DNA from: Carya illinoinensis
Lineage: Eukaryota; Streptophyta; Magnoliopsida; Fagales; Juglandaceae
Direction: 5' to 3'
DNA: 64,000 nt
Assembly: GCF_018687715.1 (NCBI RefSeq)
Contig: NC_056756.1
Location: 32,641,980-32,705,979, forward strand
Part shown: positions 10,694 to 23,450 of the stretch, piece by piece
Numbering within the stretch: position 1 is the stretch's first letter
Layout of the letters: each line of letters starts with the position of its first letter
The notes under the pieces: generated by a model
Told to the model about the DNA's origin: nothing
The model's input: only the letters and a program-made list of their open reading frames with translations
The model's database searches: none
Made by a program: the position numbers and the translations under genes

Positions 10694-12432
10694 TGTGTTG
10701 TGAAATTTTAATTGTACTCACAAGTACATAAATCGCACCGAAGTATAGTTTTAGGAAAAACGAGGTCAAGCCCACAGGGACTTGTAAAAACGTAAAAACC
10801 CAATCAAATATAAACCAAATAAATTCTAATCTAGTTTAGAAAGATGAGTAGTAAAATAAATAAGAAATTAAGATCTAAGCAATCAATTAATCAAAGTAAG
10901 AAAAAATTAATTTAATAAACTAATCAAAATGAAAAGAATTAAAATAAATTCTAAAGATGCAAACTGATCTAAAAAACGAATAAACTATTAATGGAGAATG
11001 AACTAAAGTTTTGAAATCCACCTCATTAATTCATAGTAATACATTTATCAAAATTGATTCTTCCGAACATCTACATGATAATTTAAAAATCAATCTTATT
11101 ATCATGGAAAATAATATCGTTGAAACTCTTTTTTATGAAACTATCTAAAGTATGATCTTCTTCGCTCAAAGATATAAAATTAAATCATCACTTGTATCTG
11201 TTAAAACAAATCACAAAAGATATATATAAGAATTTATTTTTCACAAAATTATAAATCAGGCTCTCAATTAATTAAGATTATTCTAGATCATGAGAAAAAA
11301 TGATTGAACTCATATCAAGAATTCTATCTCTCTCAATTGATACGAAGTAAGAATAATATATCGTTAAACACATAACTAATTGATAAAAAAATTAATCTCA
11401 TAAATAACACTACTAACAGTCAATGAGATTTCATTCTCAATATTAGTTGAATATTGAGTTAGACATGTTCATGAAAATAAACACAAAAATTTAAACGGAA
11501 ATAAACATTAAGGTAATATTTAAAAGAAATTAAAAAAAATAAAAATTAAACTCCTCTTAAAACGTAAATGGCTGTAAAACTGAAGGTTGAATTGTAGTTT
11601 TCTCTTCAATCCGTACCAGATGCTGGGACGCTGAGTTGTCTTTCTTTCTTTTTATGATTTCACACCGTTCGGCACGTCTCTCATGCAGTGTTTATGTCTA
11701 TTTATAGACTTTGAAGCCATGTTTATTTTCTTATCCCTTTCCGTTTCATGCTTGTTCTTCTTTTGTTTTACTTCCATCCTTTTCCATCTTTCATTAGTTC
11801 ACGTTTCTTTTTGTTTTGCGTCTTTCACTTCTTGGTTATTTTCTTGTCTTTGCATTCCTTTTTCGGTTGCACACTTGTCTTCTATTAGGCTTCTTTCACA
11901 ATGGGGCCCACTAAATAAGTCCACTTGCATGAATTCCTTTCGCACGTCTAATCTTCAATGTGCAACGTCGTATTAATTTTGAATTTCAATTCTTTTGCCC
12001 TTCAATTTCAATTCCTGATCGAGATAAAATTATTATTTCTTTGATAGAAAATAACTTCATTTCAAACTAGGCATAAAACCTTAGACCTGTTTACAAGACT
12101 GCTTGTCAACATAAACGACATTCTCAATAAAAACAAGAGAACAATGCTACCAAAGTTGCATATCTTGAATCGACCATGCAAGCCTTGCAAGTCGATGTGC
12201 AGCTATATTTGATAGTCTATTTCCATGTTGTAATCTGTAATAAAAACAGGGAAGTTTTGCATCAATCATCGAATTTCAAAGGCAATAAATCTTATAGAAG
12301 AAAATGATTCATCACCCTTGTTAACCTCACCTACCAACAAAAGACAATTACTTTCAATAATTATTAACAGTGCATAATTGTGATAATGTTTTATTTAAAG
12401 TCATAAAATTATCCACAATTTGGCTATTATCA
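10694..12432 (-). repeat. 3' LTR of the Athila element, with a LINE insertion
   Basis: It aligns with 28286-29794 along its length, from ttttaattgtactcacaagt near 10707 to gtgataatgtttt near 12380. Its ends on the plus strand are TGTGTTGTG and CTATTATCA, a TG..CA terminus. About 325 bases at 12030-12354 are foreign LINE sequence. The two LTRs differ at many sites, which marks an old insertion. The 97-aa frame at 11683-11976 (+) is LTR sequence. Confidence 0.85.
12030..12354 (-). pseudogene. LINE 3' fragment (end of RNase H domain)
   Basis: The minus strand translates, in one frame, to the segment HGNRLSNIAAHRLARLAWS, the usual C-terminal part of the RNase H domain of plant LINEs (consensus style 'EGNxxAHxLAR'). 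It breaks the homology between the two Athila LTRs, so it inserted after the Athila element. A short A-rich part of the LTR is missing at the insertion point. Confidence 0.7.
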
Positions 12433-12434
12433 AA

Positions 12435-12444
12435 CTCCCCTACC
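12435..12444 (-). other. Polypurine tract of the Athila element
   Basis: Minus strand reads GGTAGGGGAG, two bases before the LTR start (TGATAATAGC). This is the expected plus-strand primer and fixes the inner edge of the 3' LTR. Confidence 0.75.
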
Positions 12445-12538
12445 AGCTTATTGTTAATCTCTAGTAATTAAAGCGACTACAAACTAAAGATAAAATAAAT
12501 AAATAAAATAAAATAAAATAAAGAAACTATATAATTAC

Positions 12539-12752
12539 TATAAGAGTTTATACACAGTATGGAAAATGGTTACTGCTATATGTTATTCATGACATGTTTG
12601 TACATTATATAAGCTATACAAAGACGTAAATGAAGGAGATAATAACGCTAGACATTAAGCTAACAGATACGTAAAGAATATTTACATTCCATACAAGATA
12701 CAAGTCCTAGAATTAAGGAGATTATTTTGGATGATTTCCTTGATCCGTTACA
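12539..12752 (-). repeat. 3' LTR of the young copia element
   Basis: Same length as 16835-17048. Differences: g/a in cacagtatgg, t/g in gtacattata, c/t in aagacgtaaa. On the minus strand it starts TGTAACGG and ends CTCTTATA, so it has TG..TA rather than TG..CA ends. The gag-pol stop codon lies inside it. The preceding polypurine tract (gcgggggcg) overlaps the last codons. Confidence 0.95.
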
Positions 12753-15700
12753 CGCCCCCGCAAGATGGTGGTGCCGTCGACAACGCCAATCTTGGAACGC
12801 AAAGTGTGAAATTGAGACCGTGCGAGAGGTTTGGTGAGAGCATCTGCTAACTGATCATAAGTAGACACATGATTAACGGTAAGGAGGCTTTTGTTCACAT
12901 AATCTCGGACAAAATGTAGATCAATGGCAATGTGTTTCATGCAACTATGATGCACGGGATTTATGCTGAGCTGCGTGGCACCAATGTTGTCACAGAAAAT
13001 TTTTGGAGGAGTTGGTGGTTGAAGACCCAGCTCTTTGAAGAGTCCCATGAGCCATGCAAGCTCGGAGGTGGTGGCGGCGAGTGCACGGTATTCTGCTTCG
13101 GTGGAGGAACGAGCAACGGCACGTTGCTTTTTGGTGCACCAGGAGATAGGGTTGGTGCCTAGGAAGATTACATAGGCACTGGTTGAAGTGAGATCATCAG
13201 CATTGCGTGCCCAATCGGCATCAGCGAAGGCAGAGACTTGGAGATCGGAGGATCGATGAAACTGCAACCCAAAATTGATTGTCCCTTTCAGATACCGCAG
13301 GAGACATTTGAGAGCAGTCCAGTGCGTTTGAGTGGGTTTATGCATAAACTGAGATAGCTTATTCACCGGATAAGCCACATCTGGTCTGGTAAATGAAAGG
13401 TATTGGAGAGCGCCGATAAGTTGTCGATAGATGGTACTGTCCACGGCTAGAGTGCCATCATTCAGTTGGAGTGTTTCCGAAGTGGAGAGTGGCGTCTGCA
13501 CAGCTTTTGCTCCATCAAGGTGATGCTTGGTTAAGAGATCCCGAATGTATTTTTGTTGAGTAAGAAACAAACCAGTTGTTGTGGGGATGACTTCAACACC
13601 CAGAAAGTAATGAAGGGAGCCAAGATCTTTGAGTGAAAAATGTTGGCCGAGTTGATGAATAACCTGCTTATCAAACAAAGAAGAGTTGCTGGTTAAGATA
13701 AGATCATCAACGTAGATCAGTAAATATGCCTGAACCGAATCTTTGTGGTAGATAAACAGAGAGGGATCGGCTTTAGATTGAGAGAAGCCCAGTCGAGTGA
13801 GATAAGTGCTGAGGGCCATGTACCATGCACGAGGAGCCTGTTTTAAACCATATAGAGACTGTTGAAGCTTGCAAATATGTGCTGGAAACTGAGGATCAAC
13901 AAATCCAAGGGGTTGTTTCATGTAGACGTCTTCCGTGAGGGTGCCGTGGAGAAACGCATTATTAACGTCAAGTTGCCGTAGAGACCACCCTTTGGTTAAG
14001 GCTTGTGAAAGAATTGCCCTGATGGTGACTGGTTTGATCACGGGAGAAAACGTCTCTTTATAATCAAGTTCATATTGTTGATGAAAGCCTTTAGCTACCA
14101 AGCGGGCTTTGTAGCGATCGATACTTCCGTCAGGCTTACGTTTGACTCGAAAGATCCATTTGCAGCCAACAGGTTGAATGTGAGGGGACGGAGGAACTAA
14201 CTCCCATGTGCCGTGGCGCAGCAAGGCCGTGAACTCCTCACTCATGGCTCGTCTCCACTGAGGATCCTTGAGGGCTTGAGTGACATTTTGAGGCTCTAGA
14301 GACGCTGGAAGTGGATGCTTGGTGACCGTGTAGAGTTGTTTGGGCTTGTGAATGTTATTAATAGCTCGAGTTGTCATGTTGTGAGTCCTGCCAGAGAGTG
14401 GAGCAACAGACGGATCGGGGTGTTCACTGGTAGTGACCGGAGGCGCAGGGACTTCTTGAGGACATTGAGAGATCGGGGGAGAGTTATTGGGGATGGTAGG
14501 AGAGGAAGAAGGTGAATTCGGTGGGTCGAAGAGTAAGGGTAGAGGACTGGGAGAACATACTAAGTGAAGAGGAGATTGAGTATGTGTCTCGGCCTGGGTG
14601 GGAATGGGTGAAGCGGCAGAGTGATTATGAAAAGGAAAGTGACCTTCGTCAAATGTAACATGACGAGATACGTAGGTTCTGTTAGTGTCAATATGAAGGC
14701 ACTTATAAGCATGTTGAGAGGTGGAGTACCCAATAAAAACACACGCAGAAGATTTGGGTTGAAGTTTGTGAGAATTGTATGGTTTAAGCCAAGGAAAACA
14801 CAAACAACCGAAGGTCCGTAATTTAAGATAATTGGGCGAGGTGCCAAATAATTTCTCAAAGGGGGATTGATGTTGTAAAATGGGAGTGGGAAGCCGATTC
14901 ATAAGGTACACGACTGTTTGAAATGCAAGATGCCAATATTTTGTGGGCATATGGGATTGAGTGAGTAGAGTCATGCCGGTTTCGACGATTTGACGATGTC
15001 GTCGTTCAGAAAGTCCATTTGATTGTGGAGTGTGAGAAGGAGTGGTAAGATGGCCGATGCCATGGGAGGTGAGATATGATCGAAGTTTAACGTATTCGCC
15101 TCCATTGTCAGTGTATAAAGTTTTTATGGGACAGCCAAATTGTTTTTCTAAAAGAGAACGAAGTTGAGGAAAAATGGCGGATACATCAGATTTGTTATGC
15201 ATGGGAAACAACCAGCAATATCGTGTGAAATGGTCGATAAAAATGACATAGTAGCGATGGCCATCAGTGGAGGAAATTTGCGTGGGACCCCAAACATCAG
15301 AAAAAATATATTCAAGGGGTGAGTTGCTTGTAATAGAGGTGGTACCAAATGGAAGTTGATGACTTTTATTAGAATGACAAGAAGAACAAATGGAGACTGA
15401 TCGTGAGCTAGAAACAGGTAAATGAAATTTGGAAATAATATGCGACACAATTTTATTGCTGGGATGGCCAAGCCGACTGTGCCAAATAGAGCCAGTGGTA
15501 CGTTCACCAACATTTGCAACAATGGAATGAGAGGTGGGGGATGCGGAAGGAAGAGGATAGACCCCGTTTTCACATCGTCCTCGAAGAAGCAGCGCCCCCG
15601 TTGTCCGATCCTTCACAAGATAAAAAGTTGGGTGAAATTCAAGTATCACATTGTTCTGTTTTGTAAAATGATGGACAGAGACTAAATTCTTATGTATGGC

Positions 15701-16789
15701 AGGAACACATAAAGTATCATGCATGTTAAAGACACGATGCGGAGAGTGAAAAGTGAAGGAGCCGATGTGTGTAACCGGCAAACCTGTGCCATCGCCAATA
15801 ACGACTTCATCAGTTCCATCATACTCTGAGTTGATGGTCAAGTTGGAAAAATCGGAGGTGATATGGTGAGACGCCCCAGAGTCGACAAGCCATTTGGAGG
15901 ACTGAGGTTGATTGGAGTCGACACAATTTGCAACAGCAGTTTTGGGTTGAACAGAGTGTTTGGGGCAAAAGCGAGCTGAGTGACCAACTTCACCACACAA
16001 CTGACATTTTCCTTTGTATTTGGAGCGGAACCCATTGGGTTTGTGGTGTGGAACAGGCCGAGACGAGTCAGAACGTCGCTCAGGAGGGGAGGTTTTGTTC
16101 CAAGGTCGACGGTTGGTGGGATTGGCTGTTGCAACAAGGTGCTGTGTTGCCTGGTTGAGCCGCTGCAGATAGGTTTCATGAGATGTCAGAAGATCATGCA
16201 ATTCCTCAAATGTGAGTGGGGTCTCACGTGTGCGGATAGGTGCAACGAGATCACGGTAGTCGGGACCAAGGCCACGAAGAACATGAAGGGTGATGTCGTC
16301 GGCGGACAGAGGAGTATCGATGATGGCGAGTTTATCGATGGTGCTTTTGACATCTTGAAGGTATGCAGCAATCGGTCGATCACCTCGTTGAAGAAGGGTG
16401 AGGTGCTCCTTGAGTTGCATCACGCGGGATCAAGACTTGTTTGCATATAAACGATTTAGTCGAATCCAAGCATCACGGGAAGTCTTGGCTGAGGCGATGA
16501 GTGGCGTGATCGATTCAGCAACAGAGGCAAGTATGCCATTGAGAAGGAGTTGATCTTGCCGAAACCAGGTGGAGTAGGCAACAATGTCTGCATCTTCAGC
16601 AGGATGAGTGGGCTGGGAGGGGGAGGGATGAGTTCCATCCAGGAATCCCATAAGGTCATAGCCGAGAAGTAAAGAGGAAAGAGTTGCACTCCATGAGGGA
16701 AAATTAGGACCAGTTAATTTCTGGGGAAGTTGGCCTACAGCGTTGATGGAGATGGGGGTGTGGGTGGAAGTTTTTGCAGGGGAAGCCAT
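12722..16789 (-). pseudogene. Copia gag-pol with a single in-frame stop
   Basis: The polyprotein runs from the ATG at 16789 to the TAA at 12724-12722. One TGA (16432-16430) interrupts it after codon 119, between ANKS and SRVMQLKE; the frame is otherwise open for more than 1,200 codons. A CGA to TGA change would explain it. Order: UBN2 gag; CCHC knuckle (CQLCGEVGHSARFC); protease (WLVDSGASHH); GAG-pre-integrase (WHSRLGHPS) with a following Cys pair (CSSCHSNKSH); integrase core with D (SDVWGPT), D (YTDNGGEY) and E (NGLSERRH); RT with LDVNNAFLHG and YVDD (13713-13702); RNase H with ADADWARN and EAEYRALA. All catalytic residues are present. Frames on the plus strand and the short frames inside it are shadows. 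Confidence 0.93.
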
Positions 16790-16820
16790 AGGAACAGAGT
16801 TGATCTCGGTGGAGAGAAAT

Positions 16821-16834
16821 GGCTCGTGATACCA
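16821..16834 (-). other. Primer binding site of the young copia element
   Basis: Minus strand reads TGGTATCACGAGCC, directly against the LTR. It matches the initiator tRNA-Met site TGGTATCAGAGCC except for one extra C, so pairing would have a bulge after eight bases. Confidence 0.8.
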
Positions 16835-17048
16835 TATAAGAGTTTATACACAATATGGAAAATGGTTACTGCTATATGTTATTCATGACATGTTTGTACA
16901 TGATATAAGCTATACAAAGATGTAAATGAAGGAGATAATAACGCTAGACATTAAGCTAACAGATACGTAAAGAATATTTACATTCCATACAAGATACAAG
17001 TCCTAGAATTAAGGAGATTATTTTGGATGATTTCCTTGATCCGTTACA
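16835..17048 (-). repeat. 5' LTR of the young copia element
   Basis: Carries TG (plus strand ...ttaca at 17048) and the same TA end (tataag at 16835) as the other LTR, next to the PBS. The 3' flank is attac (17049-17053), matching 12534-12538. Confidence 0.95.
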
Positions 17049-17053
17049 ATTAC

Positions 17054-18779
17054 TTCCTTTTTTTTTCATTTTTCATTTTTTTTTTCAAGCAAAAAGTTTA
17101 ATGGAAGGTCAAAACACTACAAATACTAAAGAAGTTTCACATACATTCAATATTCACTGTGAGTGAAAGTTTTAGACAATACCAAAACATCAATTTTTTA
17201 GGATAAACACCCTTTGTTTAGGATAAATGTGACTCAAATTTCTATTTGAAAGTATGTTTCAACTCAAATCTCACTAAGGTGTACATTCAACATATAAAAT
17301 CATTCTGAATGTGGTATAACACTCTTAACAATGTAATATATGAGCGGAATAATGTAAGCAAAACAAATATCTCACATATAAATTATTAGAAAAAACGCTT
17401 TCAAGATTAAAAAAAAAAAGAAAAAAAGGTAGTCTTATGAAAGGATTCTGAAAATAGAATTTATTCCACACTTTATTATGTATTCATGTCAATATCTAAA
17501 TTATGCAATCCTTAGGATCCAATAAGGACTTTATTGGCACATAATGTAGGGTAAAAGAACCGAAACATATAATATGTGGGCAAAGGTAAAAATAAGAAGT
17601 GTTTTGAGGAATAATTAGACTTTCAACTCTCTTTGGCTTTTTCATTTTATTGCTTTTTCCAACACATTTTCAATGAAGCACTATATATATACACATATAA
17701 TTATATATATATATATATATATATTTTTCATGTTACACTTTTTCAATTTGACCATCTTTCTTTCTTTTCTCTTTTTCATCCTTTTCTACTTTTTTTTTCT
17801 CTTTTAATTTTTTTCAATTCTCACACTTTCACTATACGTTTACCACATTGATGCAGATTAAAAAAGTCTACTCTTAAATCACTTTAGAAAAATGGTTTAA
17901 ACAAGAAAGGATAATCAATAGGCTCAATGGGGTGACTAATGGCAATATTGTATCAAGAAAAGAAGGTTAAGGCTCAAAATAAACAAAAATGGCCTAATGT
18001 CCTCTCTAAAAACGTAGCATAATTCTTCAATATCCATGACTTTCTGGGATTAAAATGTGGCATAAAAAATTGGTTCGCATTCAGTCAAAAGAATGAATAA
18101 TAGCCAAAAAAAAGCTTCAAATGAAATTTAGAGTAGATGAAAAGAAAAATAGATTGGCTCAAAAATCACCAAGGTCAACAATCTCCACATTGTTAATTTT
18201 TTTACCACATTTATCTATCAACAGGAGGCTATGTATGTGTAGCTACGTGCTTTTGTAATAAAGTAAGCATGAAAACAGTGAAACTCTTTATATAAAAGTA
18301 GTATAATGAACTCCACATAAACTAGTGCCAAGATTTTTTTTTTAAATTTTTTCAAGACAAAATTAATGACGAGATGAAAAAAACAAAAGAAAACAAATAT
18401 AACTCGCAGATGAAACCGACTTAAAAGAGAATAACTTCTGCCCCAACCTAAACCAAACATTGCCCTCAGTGTGAAACTTATATGCTCAAATAGATATTTT
18501 CAATATGCAAAATCAAAACATAATATGAACATGAGAATTAGAAATGATAGAAGTGGCCGAGGAGATAATTACCTGATCAAGCTGATTATTGAAAATCTAT
18601 ATCCTGCAAAATATTAGCTAAAAAGAAAAAAAGAAAAGAAAACTACTTACTAAAACAAAGATCAATTGAAAATAAAAAGAGATAGAAAAATAAATGCAAA
18701 ATTTTTTTAATGCACTAATCTATGATAAAATAAAGCTGCAGTTCTTTAAAAAAAGACAAAAAAATGATAAAATTGCATA
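17054..18779 (-). other. Athila 3' untranslated region, no env-like frame seen
   Basis: Between the end of integrase and the PPT some Athila elements carry an env-like frame. Here, with 12445-12538 on the far side of the copia insertion, it is AT-rich and broken. The longest minus-strand frame (18218-18460) is 80 codons of hydrophobic, low-complexity sequence with no recognisable domain. An (AT)n run lies at 17705-17724. Confidence 0.6.
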
Positions 18780-20100
18780 TTAATCCTCATAAGTAGGATC
18801 CTCTAGTGGCACTTTTTCAATTTCTGGAATCTTGATTTCTAAAAATGGTTTTAAACGTTGACCACTAACTTTAAAAATATCCCCATTTTTAGGATTTTCA
18901 ATCTCAACCTCCTTATGTGAATACACTATGTGCGCTATGAATGACCCAATCCATCTAGATCGTAGTTTTTCTAGAAAGAGATGTAAACGAGAATTATAAA
19001 GAACTTTTTGACCTGGTTCAAAAGAATTTCTCATTATGTTTCAATCATGAGCCATTTTAATTCGTTCCTTGTATGATTTAGCACAATCATATGCATCATT
19101 ACGAATATCCTCCAACTCATTCAATTGTAGTTTCCAATGGGCACTTACCTTATCAAGGTCAAAATTCAACTACTTAATAGCCCAATAAGCTGTATACTCT
19201 TGCTCCACAGGGAGATGACAAACCTTTCCAAAGATGATTATGTAGGGGGGACATTCCAATGGGAGTCTTAAATGTTGTACTGTACACCCTTATGCATCAT
19301 TGAGTCTAAGTGACCAATCCTTTTGAGTGAGGTTTACCGTTTTCTCTAATATCCTCTTGATTTCCCAATTGGATATCTCTACATGACCGCATGTCTATGG
19401 GTTATCCCATATTTCTTTATTAACTCCTCAAAAATTCTATTGCAAAAATGCTTTCCTCGATTACTAATAACAGCATGTGGCGTACCAAAGCTTGCAAAAA
19501 TATTGTTCGTAAGAACTTGATGAAAATTTTATGCTTATTATTTTTGCAAGCAACAACCTCTATCCACTTAGACACATCCTCCACTCCGACAAGGATGTAA
19601 AGGTCTCCAAATGAATTAGGAAAAGGGCCCATGAAATCAATATTCCAAACATCGAATATTTCAACAATTAGAATAGGGTTCGAGGGCATCATATTTCTTC
19701 TTCCAATACTTCCTAACTTTTGACATCTCTTACAAGCTAAACAATAGACATGAGAATCATGAAAAATAGAAGGCCAATAAAAACCACATTGTAAAATTTT
19801 TGCAGCTATCTTCCTTGAACTAAAATGACCATGATCACATGCTTGGTCATGAGAAAAAGAGATGATATTGTCTTGGTCACTCTTAGGGATACATCTCCTT
19901 ATTATCTTATTAGGAAAATAATTGAAAAAGTATGGATCATCCCAAAAGAAATGCTTAACCTCAGCCAAAAATTTGAATCTGTCTTGTTTGGTCAAATGTG
20001 AAGGCATTTGGTCAGTAAAAAGGTAGTTCACAATATCAACATACCAAGATTTCTGGGAGACCTCCATCAACTGTTCCTCAAGAAAGCTATCTGTGATGAG
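18780..20100 (-). pseudogene. Athila integrase remnant
   Basis: Integrase inserts element cDNA into the host genome. The minus strand shows the HHCC zinc region ([16 protein letters not shown], then [11 protein letters not shown]), the core with the first catalytic D in [14 protein letters not shown], and the C-terminal part ending in GQRLKPFLEI. The second catalytic Asp motif, normally ISDGG in this family, reads ISNRG (about 19470), so D is N. Between 19035 and 19420 the reading shifts frame and meets stops. The protein cannot be active. Confidence 0.85.
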
Positions 20101-21688
20101 CGGGCTGTCCTCATTACGTTCTACTACCAACCTAGATAGATGGTTAGCAACCACATTTTGATCTGATCCTTTCTTGTCCCGAACCTCAAGATCAAACTCT
20201 TGTTGCAACAGATTCCAAGGAATCAAATGGGGCTTAGCATCCTTTTTGGAAAACAAATATCTCAATGCATCATGATAAGAATAAGTCACTACCTTAGACC
20301 CTAACAAATATGATCGAAATTTGTCCAATGCAAACACAATAGCTAACAATTTTTTTTCTATCATGGAATGAATAATTTAACTGTGCATCATTGAGGGTAT
20401 GACTGGCATAGTAAATCACATTGGGAATTTTGTTAATATGTTGTCCCAAAACAGCACCAATCTCATAATCAGAGGCATGACACATAATCTCAAAAGGCAC
20501 ACTCCAATCAGGTAGTCGAATGACAAGTGCAGACTTTAATTCAATTTTTAGTCTTTCAAAAGCATAAAGACATTCATCGTCAAACACAAACAGGATGTCT
20601 TTGGCAAGAAAATTGCAAAGAGGCCTAGAAATATTACTAAAATCCTTGATAAACCTTTGATAAAATCCTGCATAGTCCAAAAATGATTTGATTCTTTTCA
20701 CATTCCGTGAAGGTGGGAGATTAGAGATTAATTAAACTTTAGCCTCATCAACCTAATACCATTTTGTGATATTATATGCCCAAGAACAATTTCCTTCTTT
20801 ACCATGAAATGACACTTCTCCCAATTAAATACAAGATTTTTTTTCTTTACATCTTACTAAAACTAAGGATAGGTGGCGCAAACACTCCTCAAATACAAAA
20901 AATTCATCCATAAATACCTCCAAGAACCTTCCTACTATGTCCAAAAAAAAAAAAATACTGATCATGCATCTCTGAAAGGTAGCAAGTGCATTACATAGGT
21001 CAAAAGGCATGCAACGATAGGCAAAAGTCCCAAATGGGCATGTAAAAGTAATTTTCTCTTGATCCTCTAGTGCAATGGGGATTTGGTTATAACCGGAGTA
21101 CCCATTAAGGAAACAATAATATGCATGCACGGATAACTTCTCTAACATTTGATCTATGAAGGGTAGAGGAAAATGATCTTTCCTCATCATGGAATTCAAC
21201 TTACGATAGTCAATGCATACTCTCCATCCTGTTTGCACTCGAGTAGGAACTAACTCATCAACTTCATTCTTGACTATTGTAGTGGACATACCCATTTACT
21301 ATTAGAAATTGGGTAAATAATACCAACGTCCAAAAGTTTTAACACATCAGCTCTCAATACCTCTTGCATGACAGGGTTTAGACATCTTTGTGATTGACAA
21401 GAAGATTTAGCATCCTCTTCCAAGTGAATTATATGCATAATCACTGATGGACTATTACCCTTGATATAAGGAATTGTCCAACCTATGGCTTCCTTATGTT
21501 CATTGAATACACTTATCAACTGACACTCCCTAGAGTCATCTAAATCAGAAGCTATAATGATTGGAAAAAGGATTCAGAAGAACCTAAAAAATACATATTT
21601 TAAAGTTTCAGGCAATGACTTTAACTCTAACTTTGGGAGCTCTACATCATATGGAAGCGGCGGTGTGGAAGATAGAGGAAGAGGGACC
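20101..21688 (-). pseudogene. Athila reverse transcriptase and RNase H remnant
   Basis: Order on the minus strand: pre-RT linker (PYDVELPKLELKSLPETLKY near 21640), RT entry (NEHKEAIGWTIPYIKG), the TGWRVCIDYRKLN block, LPFIDQMLEKL, the palm with PFGTFAYRCMPFDLCNA, and RNase H ([16 protein letters not shown]). The RT active site reads FMDEFFVF where Athila has FMDD, so the second Asp is Glu. In RNase H the usual SDH or TDH block reads SYH. There are frame breaks near 20300, 20760 and 21290. The upstream end is cut by the CACTA insertion at 21689. Confidence 0.87.
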
Positions 21689-23281
21689 ACTCACTACAAG
21701 AAACCACAGCATTTGTGGCTACTTTAATTTCCGGTGATGTAATTATTGTCGCAAAAAGCTATTTTTTTTTATTTAGAAATTTTTTTTGTGTCAATCTAGA
21801 AAATCGTCTGAAAAATTTACTACTTTCTGCGATTTTTGTGCGCCACAAATGTTATTGACGCAAATAAGCCTGTTTGGTAATCTTGGTATCGTCCTAATAA
21901 CGTGTTCACTGTTACATTTTTTTGTTACAGAGAAATTTTTCACTTATTACGATGACATATAAGTTGTCTTCCTAATTTTACCCCCCCGCGCCTTATTTTC
22001 CCACACTTTCCCAGTTCTCCCCCCCCCCCCCCCTCTCGGGTTCTACATGGGGGTTTTCGATCATTGCCTGCACCGCCGTCTTCTCACCACCTTCTGTGCT
22101 TCTCGCCAACACCGGTGAGTTTCTCTTTTAAACTTTTAGGCTTCATCAATGTCTCTGATCTTTCTGTAACTCTCGCTCGTTTCTCTCTACATACGCCCTG
22201 AATGCACGTAAATATTGGTTGAAATTTATTTTGTTTGGCCGACGTTTACGAATTAGGCATATTGAAATGCATTGCTACCTGTTTTTATGTTTGTTTGGAT
22301 GAGCTCGACCACGTTTGTTATGTTCTGCGCATGGTGTTTAGTTGAATAATGTTTCAAGACAATAGCAAAAACAAGAAAGTAACTATAGATCAGCTAGCTG
22401 CTGCAATATATCGTAGAGCTTAGGTTTAGAGTAATTTTCCAAATTTTGATATGGCATTTCGGCTTTTCCATGGGCGCGAAAGAATATTTCCCCCTTTCTG
22501 CAAAATTATTTATGTGTTGTTAGCATGTCGTGCCTGAGCAAATTCCTGCCTTGTTCAATATTCTAAGGCAGCCACTATCTGCCTGTCATCCAAGAAGTGG
22601 AAGAATCAGAAAGTCAACCCAAAAAAGTAGAGCCAAAGATGTCATTGGCTCTACCTATTTATTGTGTGCAAGTGTTACCATCATTGATCATCTTCTAAAA
22701 AAGAGAAATGCGTTAACGTTATTCATGATCCAGCTTAGGTCGACCAAAACCATTTTGTTTTTAAACACTAATATTTTGATAGTGGCACCATGATATGCAT
22801 ATATCTTGATAATGACAGCCATATATGTATTGGAAAATATCCAAGCTAGCTAGCTAGTTTAACACACATGCTCTCACTAATTGCCTGTGAACCAGAAAGA
22901 ATGATCACTGATGATCATCACTTTCGGAAAGGCATACACTCGGTACGTAGTGCCTGCCAGGACGTTATTGATCTTTCTCGTAGTACTCTTTCAAAATATT
23001 TGAGTTTGGCAAGTAATTGCAGTAAAAATTAAGATCTTGGAGTTACAGTATATATTATACACATACCAGATAATTATATATTAATGCCACAAAAAATGAG
23101 GGGCTGACTTAACGTACTAACACACACACATATATATAAACAAGTTTTAAGCTCACAAGCATAAACTCGATGTTAGTGTTTTGACATGTTATAGTCTCAA
23201 GAGACATGCTTATCTGATATCTCCATTACTTTGAAAAGGGACGAACAAGGTATAAAATATATAGTGATAAATTATAAATGA

Positions 23282-23450
23282 GCTTTGCTACGTATAAGTG
23301 AATTTGCGTACCAATCTGCGTATCAATGCTACTGCCTTCATATTCAAAATTTAAATTAGCACAATTTTCATGAAAGTTTGACTTTTTGATCAATCATATT
23401 GAATTGGTGCATATATATTGGTTTACAGAATCGCTTACAACCAAAATTTT
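23282..23450 (+). repeat. MITE family D, copy inside the CACTA element
   Basis: Starts gctttgctacgtataagtg and shares 'caatctgcgtat', 'aaatttaaatt', 'gactttttgatcaatca' and 'acagaatcgcttacaa' in order with 55235-55402, and inverted with 38560-38725. It is about 165 bp with no coding capacity. Confidence 0.65.

Larger units (their letters stand above)
12539..17048 (-). mobile_element. Young, nearly intact Ty1/copia element (4.5 kb)
   Basis: Two 214-bp LTRs enclose one gag-pol frame with a PBS at one end and a G-rich polypurine tract overlapping the frame at the other. Flanking 5-bp duplications attac lie at 12534-12538 and 17049-17053. The LTRs differ at three sites of 214 (two transitions, one transversion), so the insertion is recent. 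Short LTRs and compact size fit the Ale/Retrofit lineage (inference). It inserted into the 3' untranslated region of the older Athila element. The only defect I see in the coding region is one stop codon in gag. Confidence 0.95.

Noticed and set aside
12932..16450. Plus-strand frames across the copia element (up to 156 codons)
   Set aside because: They are shadows of the minus-strand gag-pol.
17054..18779. Env-like frame of the Athila element
   Set aside because: Only an 80-codon hydrophobic low-complexity frame remains (18218-18460); no signal-peptide and coiled-coil layout could be supported.
22530..22793. 87-codon frame inside the CACTA element as a transposase piece
   Set aside because: No similarity to CACTA transposase motifs that I can recognise; isolated and short.
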